Assembly: GCF_002201515.1 (NCBI RefSeq)
Contig: NZ_CP021421.1
Location: 2,604,001 to 2,668,000 of the forward strand
DNA from: Muribaculum intestinale
GTDB taxonomy: Bacteria; Bacteroidota; Bacteroidia; Bacteroidales; Muribaculaceae
Reading direction: 5' to 3'
Length of the DNA: 64,000 nt
The position numbers and the translations under genes were made by a program. Positions 1-8,674 of this stretch are shown in pieces. Each line of letters begins with the position of its first letter. Positions within the stretch are counted from its first letter, which is position 1. The notes below the pieces were generated by a model. The model was given only the letters and a program-made list of their open reading frames with translations, did no database searches and was not told the origin of the DNA.

Positions 1-404
1 TCGGCTATGAAATGGATTTCAGAACTTTGCGACCATTCTGCTATGGAGAGCGTACCCGTTGTCAAGATGCCTGATGTCCATGCCGGCAGCCTGTGTGATG
101 TAGGCACTGCCTATCCGGTGACGATATATGTCAATCCCGACCATGTTGGCGCTGAAATCGGTTGCATGATATCCATGCGCCGTCTTTCTTGTATTATCAG
201 CCCGGCTGATTTTGCTCTGCTTGACCATCGTATCCGCGAGGCTGTCCCTACCGGTTCGGATATATGCATCGGAAATTCGGTAAAATCGACGGATCTCCTA
301 TGGCTTACAAATCTGCCGACGAAATACTTCAACTAATCCGGCCGACGGTCGAAATATTGTGGATCGTGAGGCAGAAACTCAACATAAAAGACAGAGGAGA
401 ATGA
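1..404 (+). pseudogene. RtcB-type RNA ligase relic with internal deletion
   Basis: This is a decayed member of the RtcB family (GTP/Mn-dependent RNA ligase, tRNA splicing and RNA repair). The first frame, open from the window edge to about 280, keeps the family core around MPDVHAG and EIGC. The residues after these motifs are altered (HAGSLC where the family has HAGKGC; EIGCMI where it has DIGCGM). At about 275-290 the sequence jumps to another frame, which encodes a clear RtcB C-terminus (MAYKSADEIL at 300-329, RPTVEIL, LNIKD, stop 402-404). Roughly two thirds of a normal RtcB of about 370-400 residues is missing between these parts. The N-terminus lies outside the window. A non-functional relic is the best explanation; only the two ends are recognisable. 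Confidence 0.75.
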
Positions 405-717
405 AAAATACGGGATTCAACAACAGACGCATGACAGTAATTGGATGGAAATTTGTAACTTTCCTCTAAAACGTATTTACCTTATAAGAATGTGATATCC
501 CCATAAACGGACAAGAACTGAGACAAATGTACATAAACACGGGTTCCGGCAGTCATTAGACAGCGGAATATAGATATAAGATTGCTACTTTCCTCTACAA
601 GCTTGGTTAGCTTATGCCGGTATCCAACTCCTTCCGATGCTATTGCAAATTTGCGAACCGGGCTGCGATGCACCACAAAGTTAATTACATTGCACCGGAA
701 GGTATGTCGAATGGCCC
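405..717. other. Non-coding flank of the IS110 element
   Basis: No gene is seen here. The stretch lies 3' of the IS110 transposase. It contains a possible stem pairing CCTTCCGATGC (630-640) with GCACCGGAAGG (692-702), 10 of 11 pairs, and a short palindrome GCAAATTTGC between the arms. The word ACTTTCCTCTA occurs twice, near 439 and 587. IS110-family elements carry a structured guide (bridge) RNA in a non-coding end, so part of this flank could belong to the element. The exact IS ends cannot be fixed because this family lacks long terminal inverted repeats. Confidence 0.35.
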
Positions 718-1917
718 TCAGGCCATTTTCGATTCGAAAGATTTGAGTTGCTCCTCCAGGAGCCTCTGCTGCTCAAGTCTTTTGAGGTAGATGTCGATGA
801 AGTCCTGCTCTTTGGAGAGCATGTGCCATATGGCGACGAGTATCTTGCGTGCGATGGCCACCTGAATTTTCATCCTGCTCTTTTTCTTGACCGTGGTCTG
901 GACGTAGCTGAAATTTGAGAAGAAACAGTTCCGGGTTCTTGATGCGACCCATGCGATTTCAATCAGTATTTCTCTGAGATATCTGTTTCCGTGCGTCACT
1001 TTTCTGCTTTTGTAGCGACCATTGCTGACATCGTTTCGCGGTTTGAGTCCGCACCATCCGACAAGAGATGCCGCTGTTGCAAACATCTTCATGTCAACCC
1101 CTGTCTCCGCAATTATTGCCGTGGCCGCGCGTTCCTTGACTCCGGGGATGGTCTGAAGACGTCTGTACTGCTGGGGAAAGTGTTTCCCGCACAGGGCGGT
1201 GAGTTCCTTCTGGCATTCCGCCATCTGTGCCTCTATCAGGTCTATGACCGCCTTAGTCTGCCTGAAGATGATAATATCTGTATCCGAGAAGCAGCCTGTG
1301 ACGGCCGCCATTATCGTCTGGCGGCCATGCTTGTTGATGGTGCGGCCATGAACCTTGGCGATCAGCTTTCCCGGATCACGCTCACCGTCGATTATGCAGG
1401 AAAGTACCGACTGATAGCTTTTCCCCTTTATCCGGCTCACGTAGTTGCTCAGCCTGAACCCGCAGCGCTGAAGGGCCGCATCAAGCTTGTTGGTGTTGTA
1501 GGTCAGATCTTCGTTGAGATCCATGATGCGGCGGTTAAGCTTGCGCATGTCCTGAACTATTGTCTCGGGAACGAAACTTCCTCTGATAAGATTCTTCAGC
1601 AAACATTCGGCTATCCACTGGGCATCCTTGATATCGCTCTTGCGTCCCGGAAGCTGTTTGATGAAATAAGGATTGACAAGCTTGAGTTCCATCGACCCGC
1701 AAAGCTCGTTCCATACGGGCACCCAATATACAGCTGTACTCTCCATGGCGGCCTCGGTTACGCCCCGGGCTGTCATATCATTACACATCTGGCGCAGGTC
1801 GGGAGTAAGAACTCCATAGGTTTTTTCGAAAATGATGGCCTCGTCATGCCCCATAATACAAAGATAAATGCTATCTTTGTGGACATCAAGGCCGGCGACT
1901 GTTCGGTTTCTGTCCAT
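718..1917 (-). CDS. IS110-family transposase (DEDD recombinase)
   Basis: The 399-residue protein has the IS110 layout. An N-terminal RuvC-like DEDD domain starts with GLDVHKDSIYLC and continues with MESTAVYW and GRKSDIKDAQW. A C-terminal Transposase_20 domain has IPGVKERAATAIIAE and SLVGWCGLKPRND followed by the conserved serine region. Length matches intact members. It catalyses DNA strand exchange guided by an RNA from the element's non-coding end in characterised relatives. A GGAGG lies about 19 bases before the start. It sits between the rtcB relic and tsaB; only about 125 bases separate its start from the tsaB promoter, so the longer non-coding flank is on its 3' side. It appears intact and possibly active. 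Confidence 0.9.
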   Translation of the reverse strand: MDRNRTVAGLDVHKDSIYLCIMGHDEAIIFEKTYGVLTPDLRQMCNDMTARGVTEAAMESTAVYWVPVWNELCGSMELKLVNPYFIKQLPGRKSDIKDAQWIAECLLKNLIRGSFVPETIVQDMRKLNRRIMDLNEDLTYNTNKLDAALQRCGFRLSNYVSRIKGKSYQSVLSCIIDGERDPGKLIAKVHGRTINKHGRQTIMAAVTGCFSDTDIIIFRQTKAVIDLIEAQMAECQKELTALCGKHFPQQYRRLQTIPGVKERAATAIIAETGVDMKMFATAASLVGWCGLKPRNDVSNGRYKSRKVTHGNRYLREILIEIAWVASRTRNCFFSNFSYVQTTVKKKSRMKIQVAIARKILVAIWHMLSKEQDFIDIYLKRLEQQRLLEEQLKSFESKMA

Positions 1918-2043
1918 ACCATTGAATTTAAATTATTCCTCCAAATTACTAAAATTGTGACTAAGAGCACGCAGGAGGGGACAGAAATCGGCGCGTCAGC
2001 CTTGTTTTTATTCTGCCGGTGTAGAAATCTCGCTGTTTTTATG

Positions 2044-2051
2044 TAAATTTG
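2044..2051 (+). promoter_or_regulatory. Putative -7 box of tsaB
   Basis: TAAATTTG fits the Bacteroidota -7 consensus TAnnTTTG. The start codon of tsaB follows four bases later, so transcription would begin at or next to the ATG, giving a leaderless or near-leaderless message. No good -33 TTTG is seen. Confidence 0.5.
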
Positions 2052-2055
2052 CAGT

Positions 2056-2748
2056 ATGGCAACTATATTGAATATCGACACATCTACAAGCGTATGTTCT
2101 GTTGCGCTGACTATGGATGGCAATGTGATTGATCGCCGTGAGGATTACAACGGACGTAACCATGCATCATTACTGAGCGGGTATATCGAGGATATGCTTG
2201 CGGCGGCAAAGAAGCATGAAGTGGCGCTTGATGCGATTGCGGTCAGTATGGGTCCTGGCAGTTATACCGGTCTGCGCATAGGATTGTCTGAGGCCAAGGG
2301 ACTTGCATATGCGATGAATCTGCCGCTCATAGGTGTCGATACATTGCAGACAATGACTGTGGCCGTTATGTTCAGTGATTTCTTTGATGAGAATGTGCTG
2401 TTCGCGCCGATGATTGATGCCCGGCGTATGGAAGTGTACACCGCTGTTCATGATTTCGCATTGGAGAATGTGCTGTCGCCGCGTCCGTTGATATTGGATG
2501 AGGACAGTTATCGTGAGCAGCTCGATTGCGGGCCGGTAATATTCTTTGGCGATGGCAGTGATAAAGCACGTCCGTTGCTTGAAAAGCATCCAAATGCAAA
2601 TTTCATAACCGAAATACATCCTGTAGCGGCCAATATGATGGCTCTTTCCGAAAGAGCTTATCATAAAAGCGAATTTATTGATCTGGCTTATTCCGTGCCA
2701 AATTATCTTAAGGATTTTCAGGCGATAAAGCCTAAGAAACTGTTTTAG
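2056..2748 (+). CDS. tsaB: tRNA threonylcarbamoyladenosine biosynthesis protein TsaB
   Basis: TsaB is the partner and activator of TsaD in making the t6A modification at position 37 of ANN-decoding tRNAs. The 230-residue protein begins with the ASKHA-fold motif ILNIDTSTSVCSVAL and has the family signatures GRNHAS and VSMGPGSYTGLRIGL with LAYAMNLPLIGVDTL. Length is normal. It is followed on the same strand by rlmH after 79 bases that hold a repeat remnant. Its stop codon TAG (2746-2748) lies exactly at the left edge of that remnant, so the native C-terminus may have been altered by a few residues. There is no clear ribosome binding site; the promoter box is almost at the start codon. Confidence 0.93.
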   Translation: MATILNIDTSTSVCSVALTMDGNVIDRREDYNGRNHASLLSGYIEDMLAAAKKHEVALDAIAVSMGPGSYTGLRIGLSEAKGLAYAMNLPLIGVDTLQTMTVAVMFSDFFDENVLFAPMIDARRMEVYTAVHDFALENVLSPRPLILDEDSYREQLDCGPVIFFGDGSDKARPLLEKHPNANFITEIHPVAANMMALSERAYHKSEFIDLAYSVPNYLKDFQAIKPKKLF

Positions 2749-2812
2749 AGATTTTCGGGTACATACACCCTTTAAGAATTGGTGTGATGACACATGATTA
2801 TTAAACAAGCTC
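2748..2812 (+). repeat. Deleted remnant of the MITE-like repeat
   Basis: The right end ATTATTAAACAAGCTC (2797-2812) is identical to the right ends of the repeats at 12001-12348 and 17306-17641. The left end begins TTA-GAG followed by ATTTTCG, as in an internally deleted copy. As in the full copies, TTA flanks both sides (2745-2747 and 2813-2815). Only about 65 bases remain. It lies between tsaB and rlmH, 15 bases before the rlmH start. Confidence 0.6.
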
Positions 2813-2827
2813 TTAAGCATTCCGGTC

Positions 2828-3301
2828 ATGAAGATTGAGCTTATAGTAGTAGGAAAGACTGCAACGCCTTACCTCAAGGAGGGGATTGAGCACTATGTGA
2901 AGCGCCTGACTCATTATGTCCCTTATGAAATACGTACCATCAGCGACATAAAGACCTCCAAGGCCCTTACTGCCGAGCGGCAGAAAGAGATGGAAGGCGA
3001 GTTTATTCTACAGCAGATTCAGCCGGGCGACCGCGTTGTGTTGCTTGACGAACATGGCCGTGAGATGACCTCTCGCGAATTTGCCGGTTATCTGGAAAAG
3101 GCAATGTCTACAGTCGGCAAGAGATTGCTGTTTGTCGTTGGAGGGCCATATGGCTTCTCAAAAAAAGTGTATGATCGGGCCGACGGCAAGCTGTCGTTAT
3201 CCCAAATGACCTTTTCCCATGAGATGATACGTCTGTTCTTTACCGAACAGGTGTATCGGGCAATGACGATATTGCGCGGCGAGCCATATCATCATGATTA
3301 G
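2828..3301 (+). CDS. rlmH: 23S rRNA (pseudouridine1915-N3)-methyltransferase RlmH
   Basis: RlmH is a SPOUT-class methyltransferase that uses S-adenosylmethionine to methylate pseudouridine 1915 in helix 69 of 23S rRNA. The 157-residue length is standard. Recognisable motifs are the start KIELIVVGKT, VVLLDEHGREMTSREFA, the SAM-binding knot FVVGGPYGFS and the C-terminal LSLSQMTFSHEMIR...EQVYRA...YHHD. The terminal HHD-type end is typical. It follows tsaB, and the remnant repeat occupies its upstream region. It is convergent with hemW, with a weak 5 bp hairpin (CCGAC/GTCGG, 3304-3319) between them. Confidence 0.95.
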   Translation: MKIELIVVGKTATPYLKEGIEHYVKRLTHYVPYEIRTISDIKTSKALTAERQKEMEGEFILQQIQPGDRVVLLDEHGREMTSREFAGYLEKAMSTVGKRLLFVVGGPYGFSKKVYDRADGKLSLSQMTFSHEMIRLFFTEQVYRAMTILRGEPYHHD

Positions 3302-3321
3302 AGCCGACTGTTATGTCGGGT

Positions 3322-4437
3322 TCAGTCAATAAGCAGCTCGCGGAGTATGGCGTCGGACACGAGCCAATATCTCTCGGGAATATACATGGAGGTATCCGTA
3401 CAGACTATTCTACCCGATTTTATAAAGACGTTTGCGTTGCGTTTTAGCCTTGTTAAGGCGAAGTCGCCTCCTGCTTGTCTGAATTTTTCCATACACAGAC
3501 CTTCCTTGGTTCGCATTGCGGTTATTATGATATCGTTAAGACGGTCTACAGGAGTCTCTTCCTCGGTTTCATAAAATATGCGTCCTGCCATCATTGCCTC
3601 GTTGTATGATTGCAGCCGCGATGGATTTACGCGACGCACTTGCCCGTCAAAGCTGTGTGCTCCCGGTCCGAGGCCCAGATAGGGAGTATAATCCCAATAT
3701 GAGCTGTTATGGCGCGAATGCATTCCCGGAATAGCGAAGTTGGAAATCTCGTAATGCAAGAACCCTTGTCGCGCCATTGTTTCACAAAGGATATTGTACA
3801 TCTCCTCCGACAGTTCTTGTGATGCTTCTTTGATTTTCCCCGCTCGGAGCATTGCATAGAGGCGAGTGCCCGGCTCGTACGAAAGAGCATATGCCGACAG
3901 ATGTGTTATGCCGCATTCCGACAGCCGTTGCACCGACTCACGCCACGAATCTGCAGTCTGCTCCGGCAAGCCATAGATTAGGTCGGCGCTGATATTGGAT
4001 ATTCCGGCCTTGCGTATTGTGGCGATTGCCTCAATGGCGTCCTGTGACGTATGGCGTCGCCCTACAGCCAGTAGTTCACGGTCATTTAGCGACTGCACGC
4101 CTATACTTATTCGGTTTATCCCGATTGATATCATATCTTTGACACGCTGTATGCTGATATCCTCGGGATTTGCCTCTAAAGTAAACTCATCCAACTTTGA
4201 CACAGGCAGAAGGGATGCGATTATATTTAACTCATCGGTCGATAGTATTGACGGTGTGCCGCCTCCGAGGTATATAGTGCGTACCGGTGCGTCGCCGAGT
4301 TCATGGCGCCGCATCGCCCATTCTCTTGACAGAGACTCTACAAATGTAGCTCTGCCATTGCTCCCGGAGGTAGAGAAGAAGTCGCAGTAGGCACATTTGG
4401 AGTGGCAGAATGGTATGTGTATATATATTCCGGCCAT
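3322..4437 (-). CDS. hemW: Radical SAM protein HemW (haem chaperone, coproporphyrinogen III oxidase-like)
   Basis: The 371-residue protein starts with the HemW signature: YIHIPFCHSKCAYCDF has the CxxxCxxC radical SAM cysteines followed by a Phe, and the N-terminus is short, as in HemW rather than HemN. YLGGGTPSIL is the SAM-binding glycine motif, and DLIYGLPEQT, NRISIGVQS and a HemN C-terminal domain (residues 290-370) follow. HemW binds haem and delivers it to respiratory targets; it lacks the oxidase activity of HemN. It is the last gene of the minus-strand run metF-holB-addB-hemW, 20 bases after the addB-like gene, so co-transcription is likely. Confidence 0.9.
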   Translation of the reverse strand: MAGIYIHIPFCHSKCAYCDFFSTSGSNGRATFVESLSREWAMRRHELGDAPVRTIYLGGGTPSILSTDELNIIASLLPVSKLDEFTLEANPEDISIQRVKDMISIGINRISIGVQSLNDRELLAVGRRHTSQDAIEAIATIRKAGISNISADLIYGLPEQTADSWRESVQRLSECGITHLSAYALSYEPGTRLYAMLRAGKIKEASQELSEEMYNILCETMARQGFLHYEISNFAIPGMHSRHNSSYWDYTPYLGLGPGAHSFDGQVRRVNPSRLQSYNEAMMAGRIFYETEEETPVDRLNDIIITAMRTKEGLCMEKFRQAGGDFALTRLKRNANVFIKSGRIVCTDTSMYIPERYWLVSDAILRELLID

Positions 4438-4457
4438 ATGTCTGTCGGGTAGTCGGG

Positions 4458-7400
4458 TCAGATATTCTGACCGCAGATTGATTTATAATTGCAGAATCGG
4501 CAGTTGGCCGGATGCGGGGTTGGTGAGAAGGGAATTGTCGGGTCAAACAGCGGAGCAAGTCTTTCGGCGAGTTCGCCAAGCACTTCATCGTTTAATTCGC
4601 GATAGTCCGACAAGGTTGAGTTATTTATTACCACTTCCGGTATGTCTTTTTCGGTTTTAAGTTTCCTGAATCTGAACAATGTGGGCTTTATCGGGCCGTC
4701 GTATCTCATATCCATATGCAATGCGTTACAGTATAGAAACAGCTGTAGTATGGCCTTATGATGCTCCGTGCTGCTGTTGACCGGGGTGAACAGATGTCTG
4801 AGATTTGCGACTTTCAAATTGTCGCTGCCGGTTTTATAGTCTATAATCTCGATTATGCCTTTGCGGCGGTCTATTCGGTCGATTACTCCGCGGAGATTTA
4901 CCGATAAATCCGGCGATAGCGGAATAGCGGTCGTGAATTTGCGCTCGGCGTGGATAAATGTAAATGGAACGCGCTTTTTTTCAAGCTGAAAAAGCTGCTT
5001 CATCTGTATTAGCATGATATCTGCAAGTACGCGCGCTTCACCGTTGAGCGGTGTCGGATTTATATACTCGTCATCGGGATTGCCGGTGTCATTCAGATTT
5101 GGCAGACGGTTGAAATAGCGGTTGATCGCCGATGTAATCAGCTTTTCAAGACCGACTGTGTCATTAGCCATCTGGTCGAGCATCTCTTCGCTGACTGTAA
5201 CTTCTTCACGACTTCCGCGCAGATGATTGTATGAGTATTCTGCCACTTGGTGCAGCACACTTCCGAATGTACTCTCGTCCATATAATCAGTGACTTCCCC
5301 TTCATCTTTAAGGCCGCGGAGATAGTGGAGGCAGAACCTGAGTGGACAGCTGATGTATGTATTGATAGCCGATGGCGACAGATATCGGCGTGTGCCGTCG
5401 ACCGCCCGATACGATTCGATAACCTCCATCAGCTTTTCATCCTTGGCTATGGCGATATCATTGACTGGAGTAGGCGCGGGCAGACTGAATGCAGCGCTCA
5501 TCATCTTCATATGGCTCTGCGGATAATGATGCATCAACTGATATATATACCGCGACATATCGCCTGAATTCAGGGCTTCGGTGCGGGTATTGTATATGAG
5601 AGTCACATTTTGTGCCGCCGATATCATGCGATAGAAATAATACGCGAAAATGCATTCCTGAAACTCCATGGTAGCCATGCCAAAGCAGCGTCGCAGTATG
5701 TTGGGTATGAACGAACGTGTAAACTGACGTTTTGGGAATATGCGTTCGTTCATCGACAATATTATCAGGTTGTCGAAGTTGAGGGCTCTTGTCTCAAGGA
5801 TACCCATTATTTGCAGTCCTTTCAGCGGCTCACCTGTGAAACTCACTGTCTCGGCGTCTACCACGCTTCGTATCATATGGAAGAATGTGGACTCGCGCAT
5901 ATTCACCCGATATCTTGATGCCGTGTCGCGGAGCTGCTCTACACTTTGGCGATAACGCGACAGGAATCCGACCTCCAGAGCTATCGGGGCCGGTGTCTCC
6001 GCTTCTTCAGGCGGCAACATGAAATCGCTGTCTGCCGGGATATCGTCCGCGCTTTGGTCAATAGTGGCATTCTTGTCCGCCGACTGCAATGTTTTCAGTT
6101 CCTGTTCGAGAAACGATACAAGTTGAAGCGTGTAGTCGAATACCTCTGTGCCTGAATGTAAATCGTCGACAGGATAAAATATATTTTCTACGGTCGGCCA
6201 AGTGTTGCGCAGTTCGTCGGCCGGTATGCTGAACATGCGGCTCCGGCTTATAGTCTTGCGTATATCTTCGCAGACTTCAGGGGCTATGCGTGCCAGTAGT
6301 GGATTTGCAAGTACATCGCACACATCCTCGTAGAAGAAACACCATGAGCCTCTTATCTTTCTTGCCTTGAGATGCATGGTCATGACACTGCGCATCAGAG
6401 CTGCCGCGGGAGTCAGTTTCATAGGATACCCCATAGTGATGTTGACCGACGGAATAGAGGAGGGGAGTGAATGGAGCAACTCGATGAAAAGATCTTCCGA
6501 GGGGAGTACTACCGCAGTGTCGATTGCATTCTCCGGATTGGCGATACGTCCGTCGGCTACCATGCGTTCAAGCAGACGGCCTGTATATTTTACCTGTCCC
6601 ACATTAGAGGGTATGCCAATCACCTCTATCTCCGGCAGTCCTATGTTCTCTTCTTCCGCAATGTCGTATAGCGATGGAAACAGTTTCACATACCTGCGTA
6701 TGAAGTGTGTGGCCATATTGTCGGTGCGAAGTTCCTCAGGGAAGGAATAATCCCAATAGAAATCGGCAATGCCCATCTCATGCAGCCGAGAGAATATACT
6801 GAGCTCCGATATCGACAGTACATTGAATCCGACCATGATTATACGTCGGTAAGGTATGTCGTCATGCGTCATTGCCGCGAATTTTTCGGCGACTTCGCGG
6901 TATTGCATTCCGGAGTAGCAGAGGCCGCGTTTTGAGAGCGATTCGCGGAATTGCCGGTACAGGGGCTCGAGAATCTCCCACAGCCGCATAAACGATTCGC
7001 GGTTGGTGTGTGGCTCTCGCGGATTGTCGAGGTGTGTCCAGAAGCGGTCAATATTGTCGAGCGGTATCTGCGCTCCCCAGTATTTGTTGATTATCTCCTT
7101 TTGCCGGGGGGTGAGATAGTCGGAGTTTATTTCCTTGTAATTTTTCAGATTGCGGAAGAGCTGTGATGCGTCGCTCATATAGCGGTCTACATCGTTGAAA
7201 TCGCTCAACAGCATGTCGCCCCAGAATACAAATCGGTCAAACTCCTCAATCTGCGGCGACAGCCCGTTGTACAGGTTGTAAAGCGTAAACAGCAGGTCGT
7301 AGCGTGATGCTACTGCATAATCGGAAAAGTCGGCGATAAAGTCGCTGATGGTAGTCACTTCCGGCTCTATGAGCGGAGAGCAGGAAGTGGCATGTAGCCC

Positions 7401-7520
7401 GAGAAAATGACGGAAGAATGTGGCGCTTCGCTTATTGGGAAATACGAAGCAGTAGTCGGCCATCGAGTCGGCATGGCGGTCGAAATATATGTCGGCGATA
7501 CGTTGAAGAAACGGAATCAT
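4458..7520 (-). CDS. AddB-like helicase/PD-(D/E)XK nuclease subunit
   Basis: This 1020-residue protein resembles the AddB side of AddAB, which processes double-strand breaks for recombination. The N-terminus has a degenerate helicase-like region (CFVFPNKRSATFFRHFL). The C-terminal 250 residues form a PD-(D/E)XK nuclease (RGVIDRIDRR...IEIIDYKTG). The last residues, CRFCNYKSICGQ, carry cysteines typical of the AddB iron-sulfur cluster together with an upstream Cys (CPLRFCLHYLRG). It lies between holB (28 bases) and hemW (20 bases). No AddA partner is visible in the window; in Bacteroidota the pair need not be adjacent. Family assignment is firm, but the gene symbol is left blank because these long proteins are usually named only by domain. 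Confidence 0.8.
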   Translation of the reverse strand: MIPFLQRIADIYFDRHADSMADYCFVFPNKRSATFFRHFLGLHATSCSPLIEPEVTTISDFIADFSDYAVASRYDLLFTLYNLYNGLSPQIEEFDRFVFWGDMLLSDFNDVDRYMSDASQLFRNLKNYKEINSDYLTPRQKEIINKYWGAQIPLDNIDRFWTHLDNPREPHTNRESFMRLWEILEPLYRQFRESLSKRGLCYSGMQYREVAEKFAAMTHDDIPYRRIIMVGFNVLSISELSIFSRLHEMGIADFYWDYSFPEELRTDNMATHFIRRYVKLFPSLYDIAEEENIGLPEIEVIGIPSNVGQVKYTGRLLERMVADGRIANPENAIDTAVVLPSEDLFIELLHSLPSSIPSVNITMGYPMKLTPAAALMRSVMTMHLKARKIRGSWCFFYEDVCDVLANPLLARIAPEVCEDIRKTISRSRMFSIPADELRNTWPTVENIFYPVDDLHSGTEVFDYTLQLVSFLEQELKTLQSADKNATIDQSADDIPADSDFMLPPEEAETPAPIALEVGFLSRYRQSVEQLRDTASRYRVNMRESTFFHMIRSVVDAETVSFTGEPLKGLQIMGILETRALNFDNLIILSMNERIFPKRQFTRSFIPNILRRCFGMATMEFQECIFAYYFYRMISAAQNVTLIYNTRTEALNSGDMSRYIYQLMHHYPQSHMKMMSAAFSLPAPTPVNDIAIAKDEKLMEVIESYRAVDGTRRYLSPSAINTYISCPLRFCLHYLRGLKDEGEVTDYMDESTFGSVLHQVAEYSYNHLRGSREEVTVSEEMLDQMANDTVGLEKLITSAINRYFNRLPNLNDTGNPDDEYINPTPLNGEARVLADIMLIQMKQLFQLEKKRVPFTFIHAERKFTTAIPLSPDLSVNLRGVIDRIDRRKGIIEIIDYKTGSDNLKVANLRHLFTPVNSSTEHHKAILQLFLYCNALHMDMRYDGPIKPTLFRFRKLKTEKDIPEVVINNSTLSDYRELNDEVLGELAERLAPLFDPTIPFSPTPHPANCRFCNYKSICGQNI

Positions 7521-7548
7521 TGGTTGTTGGATATCGGCGATAATGCAG

Positions 7549-8670
7549 TCAGGCCTTCAGATATATGCACATCCTTACGGCAAGATCAAAAAGTACAAGT
7601 TTCGGATTGGCGTTACCGGCTATGTCGGTTATTGCCGAGTCGAATTCCTGGGATATGCGTTCGACGTTGCGCTCATTTATGAAGCGTGAGAATTTGCTTG
7701 AGAAAGCAGCCTCCGCACTGTTGAGATAGTTGAGCTGAGGCACATTGAGGTTCATTATGAAGTTTTCTCTCACCAGTCGAAGGCAGTAATTAAGAAAGCG
7801 TATTATCGTCTCGCGGCCAAACGCCGATATGGTGACTGTCCATTCTTTGAGGTCGGCCATCTGGTTCTGATATGCTTTGCGCATAAGAGCCATAAACAGT
7901 TCGAGAAACTGTTTCTCTTCTTTTGAAAACGACAGCGCGGTTTCTGCCGCAAGCATGCTCCCGTCGGCATTGTGTGCTATCGCCATTGCGTCGGCCATGG
8001 ATAAACCCTTTGTCTCGACAAGGCGGTTTGCCACTATTTCATCTGGCAGACGATGTACAATTATGCGCTGGGTACGTGAATATATGGTCGGAAGTATTTT
8101 TTTTGCATCGTTGCTTACGAGTATGAACAGCGTGTCGTGAAACGGTTCCTCGATAAGTTTCAGCATTTTGTTGGCGGCCTCTGTCTTCAGTCGTTCAGGC
8201 AACCACATTATCACTATTTTGTATTTTGCCTTGTGGGCTGTGAAGCTAAGTTTATGTATCAGGCTGTCTGCTTCGCTGACAAATATCTGTGGCTGGGAGT
8301 TTCCTGCTTGTATGAGCGACAGCCAGTGTAGAAAGTCCATGTATGGAGAGTCTTCCGACATGCGGCGCCATTGGTCCATGTAGTCGTCGGACACGGGATT
8401 CTCATGTCCTCCTTTTACTATCGGAAAGGAGTAGATGGTGTCGATATGGTTGATACTGCGGTGCTGGATACATGCCGGGCATTCTCCGCAACTGTCGCCG
8501 CCGTTGCGGTTTTCACAATGTATGTACTGTGCCATGGCACGGGCGAGCATCATCTTTCCCGTGCCGGATGGCCCTTCGATGAGCAGGGCATGCGGTATTC
8601 TGTCGTTATCGGCCATGGAGCGCAAACGCTCTTTCACTGACTGGTGTCCGGGTATGTCGCTGAACTTCAT
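7549..8670 (-). CDS. holB: DNA polymerase III subunit delta'
   Basis: This is the clamp-loader delta' subunit (373 residues) with an AAA+ fold. A degenerate P-loop GPSGTGKM (residues 34-41) is followed by a zinc-binding stretch CGECPAC and by the sensor/central region IMWLPERLKTEAANKMLKLIEEP. The equivalent of SRC is SRTQRI. Delta' opens and positions the clamp loader but usually does not hydrolyse ATP, which fits the altered P-loop. Only four bases separate it from the end of metF upstream, indicating an operon. It may be annotated simply as an AAA family ATPase. Confidence 0.85.
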   Translation of the reverse strand: MKFSDIPGHQSVKERLRSMADNDRIPHALLIEGPSGTGKMMLARAMAQYIHCENRNGGDSCGECPACIQHRSINHIDTIYSFPIVKGGHENPVSDDYMDQWRRMSEDSPYMDFLHWLSLIQAGNSQPQIFVSEADSLIHKLSFTAHKAKYKIVIMWLPERLKTEAANKMLKLIEEPFHDTLFILVSNDAKKILPTIYSRTQRIIVHRLPDEIVANRLVETKGLSMADAMAIAHNADGSMLAAETALSFSKEEKQFLELFMALMRKAYQNQMADLKEWTVTISAFGRETIIRFLNYCLRLVRENFIMNLNVPQLNYLNSAEAAFSSKFSRFINERNVERISQEFDSAITDIAGNANPKLVLFDLAVRMCIYLKA

Positions 8671-8674
8671 GCTC

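Noticed and set aside
991-2046. 351-codon plus-strand frame opposite the IS110 transposase
   Set aside because: The minus-strand frame is a clear transposase; the plus frame is its shadow.
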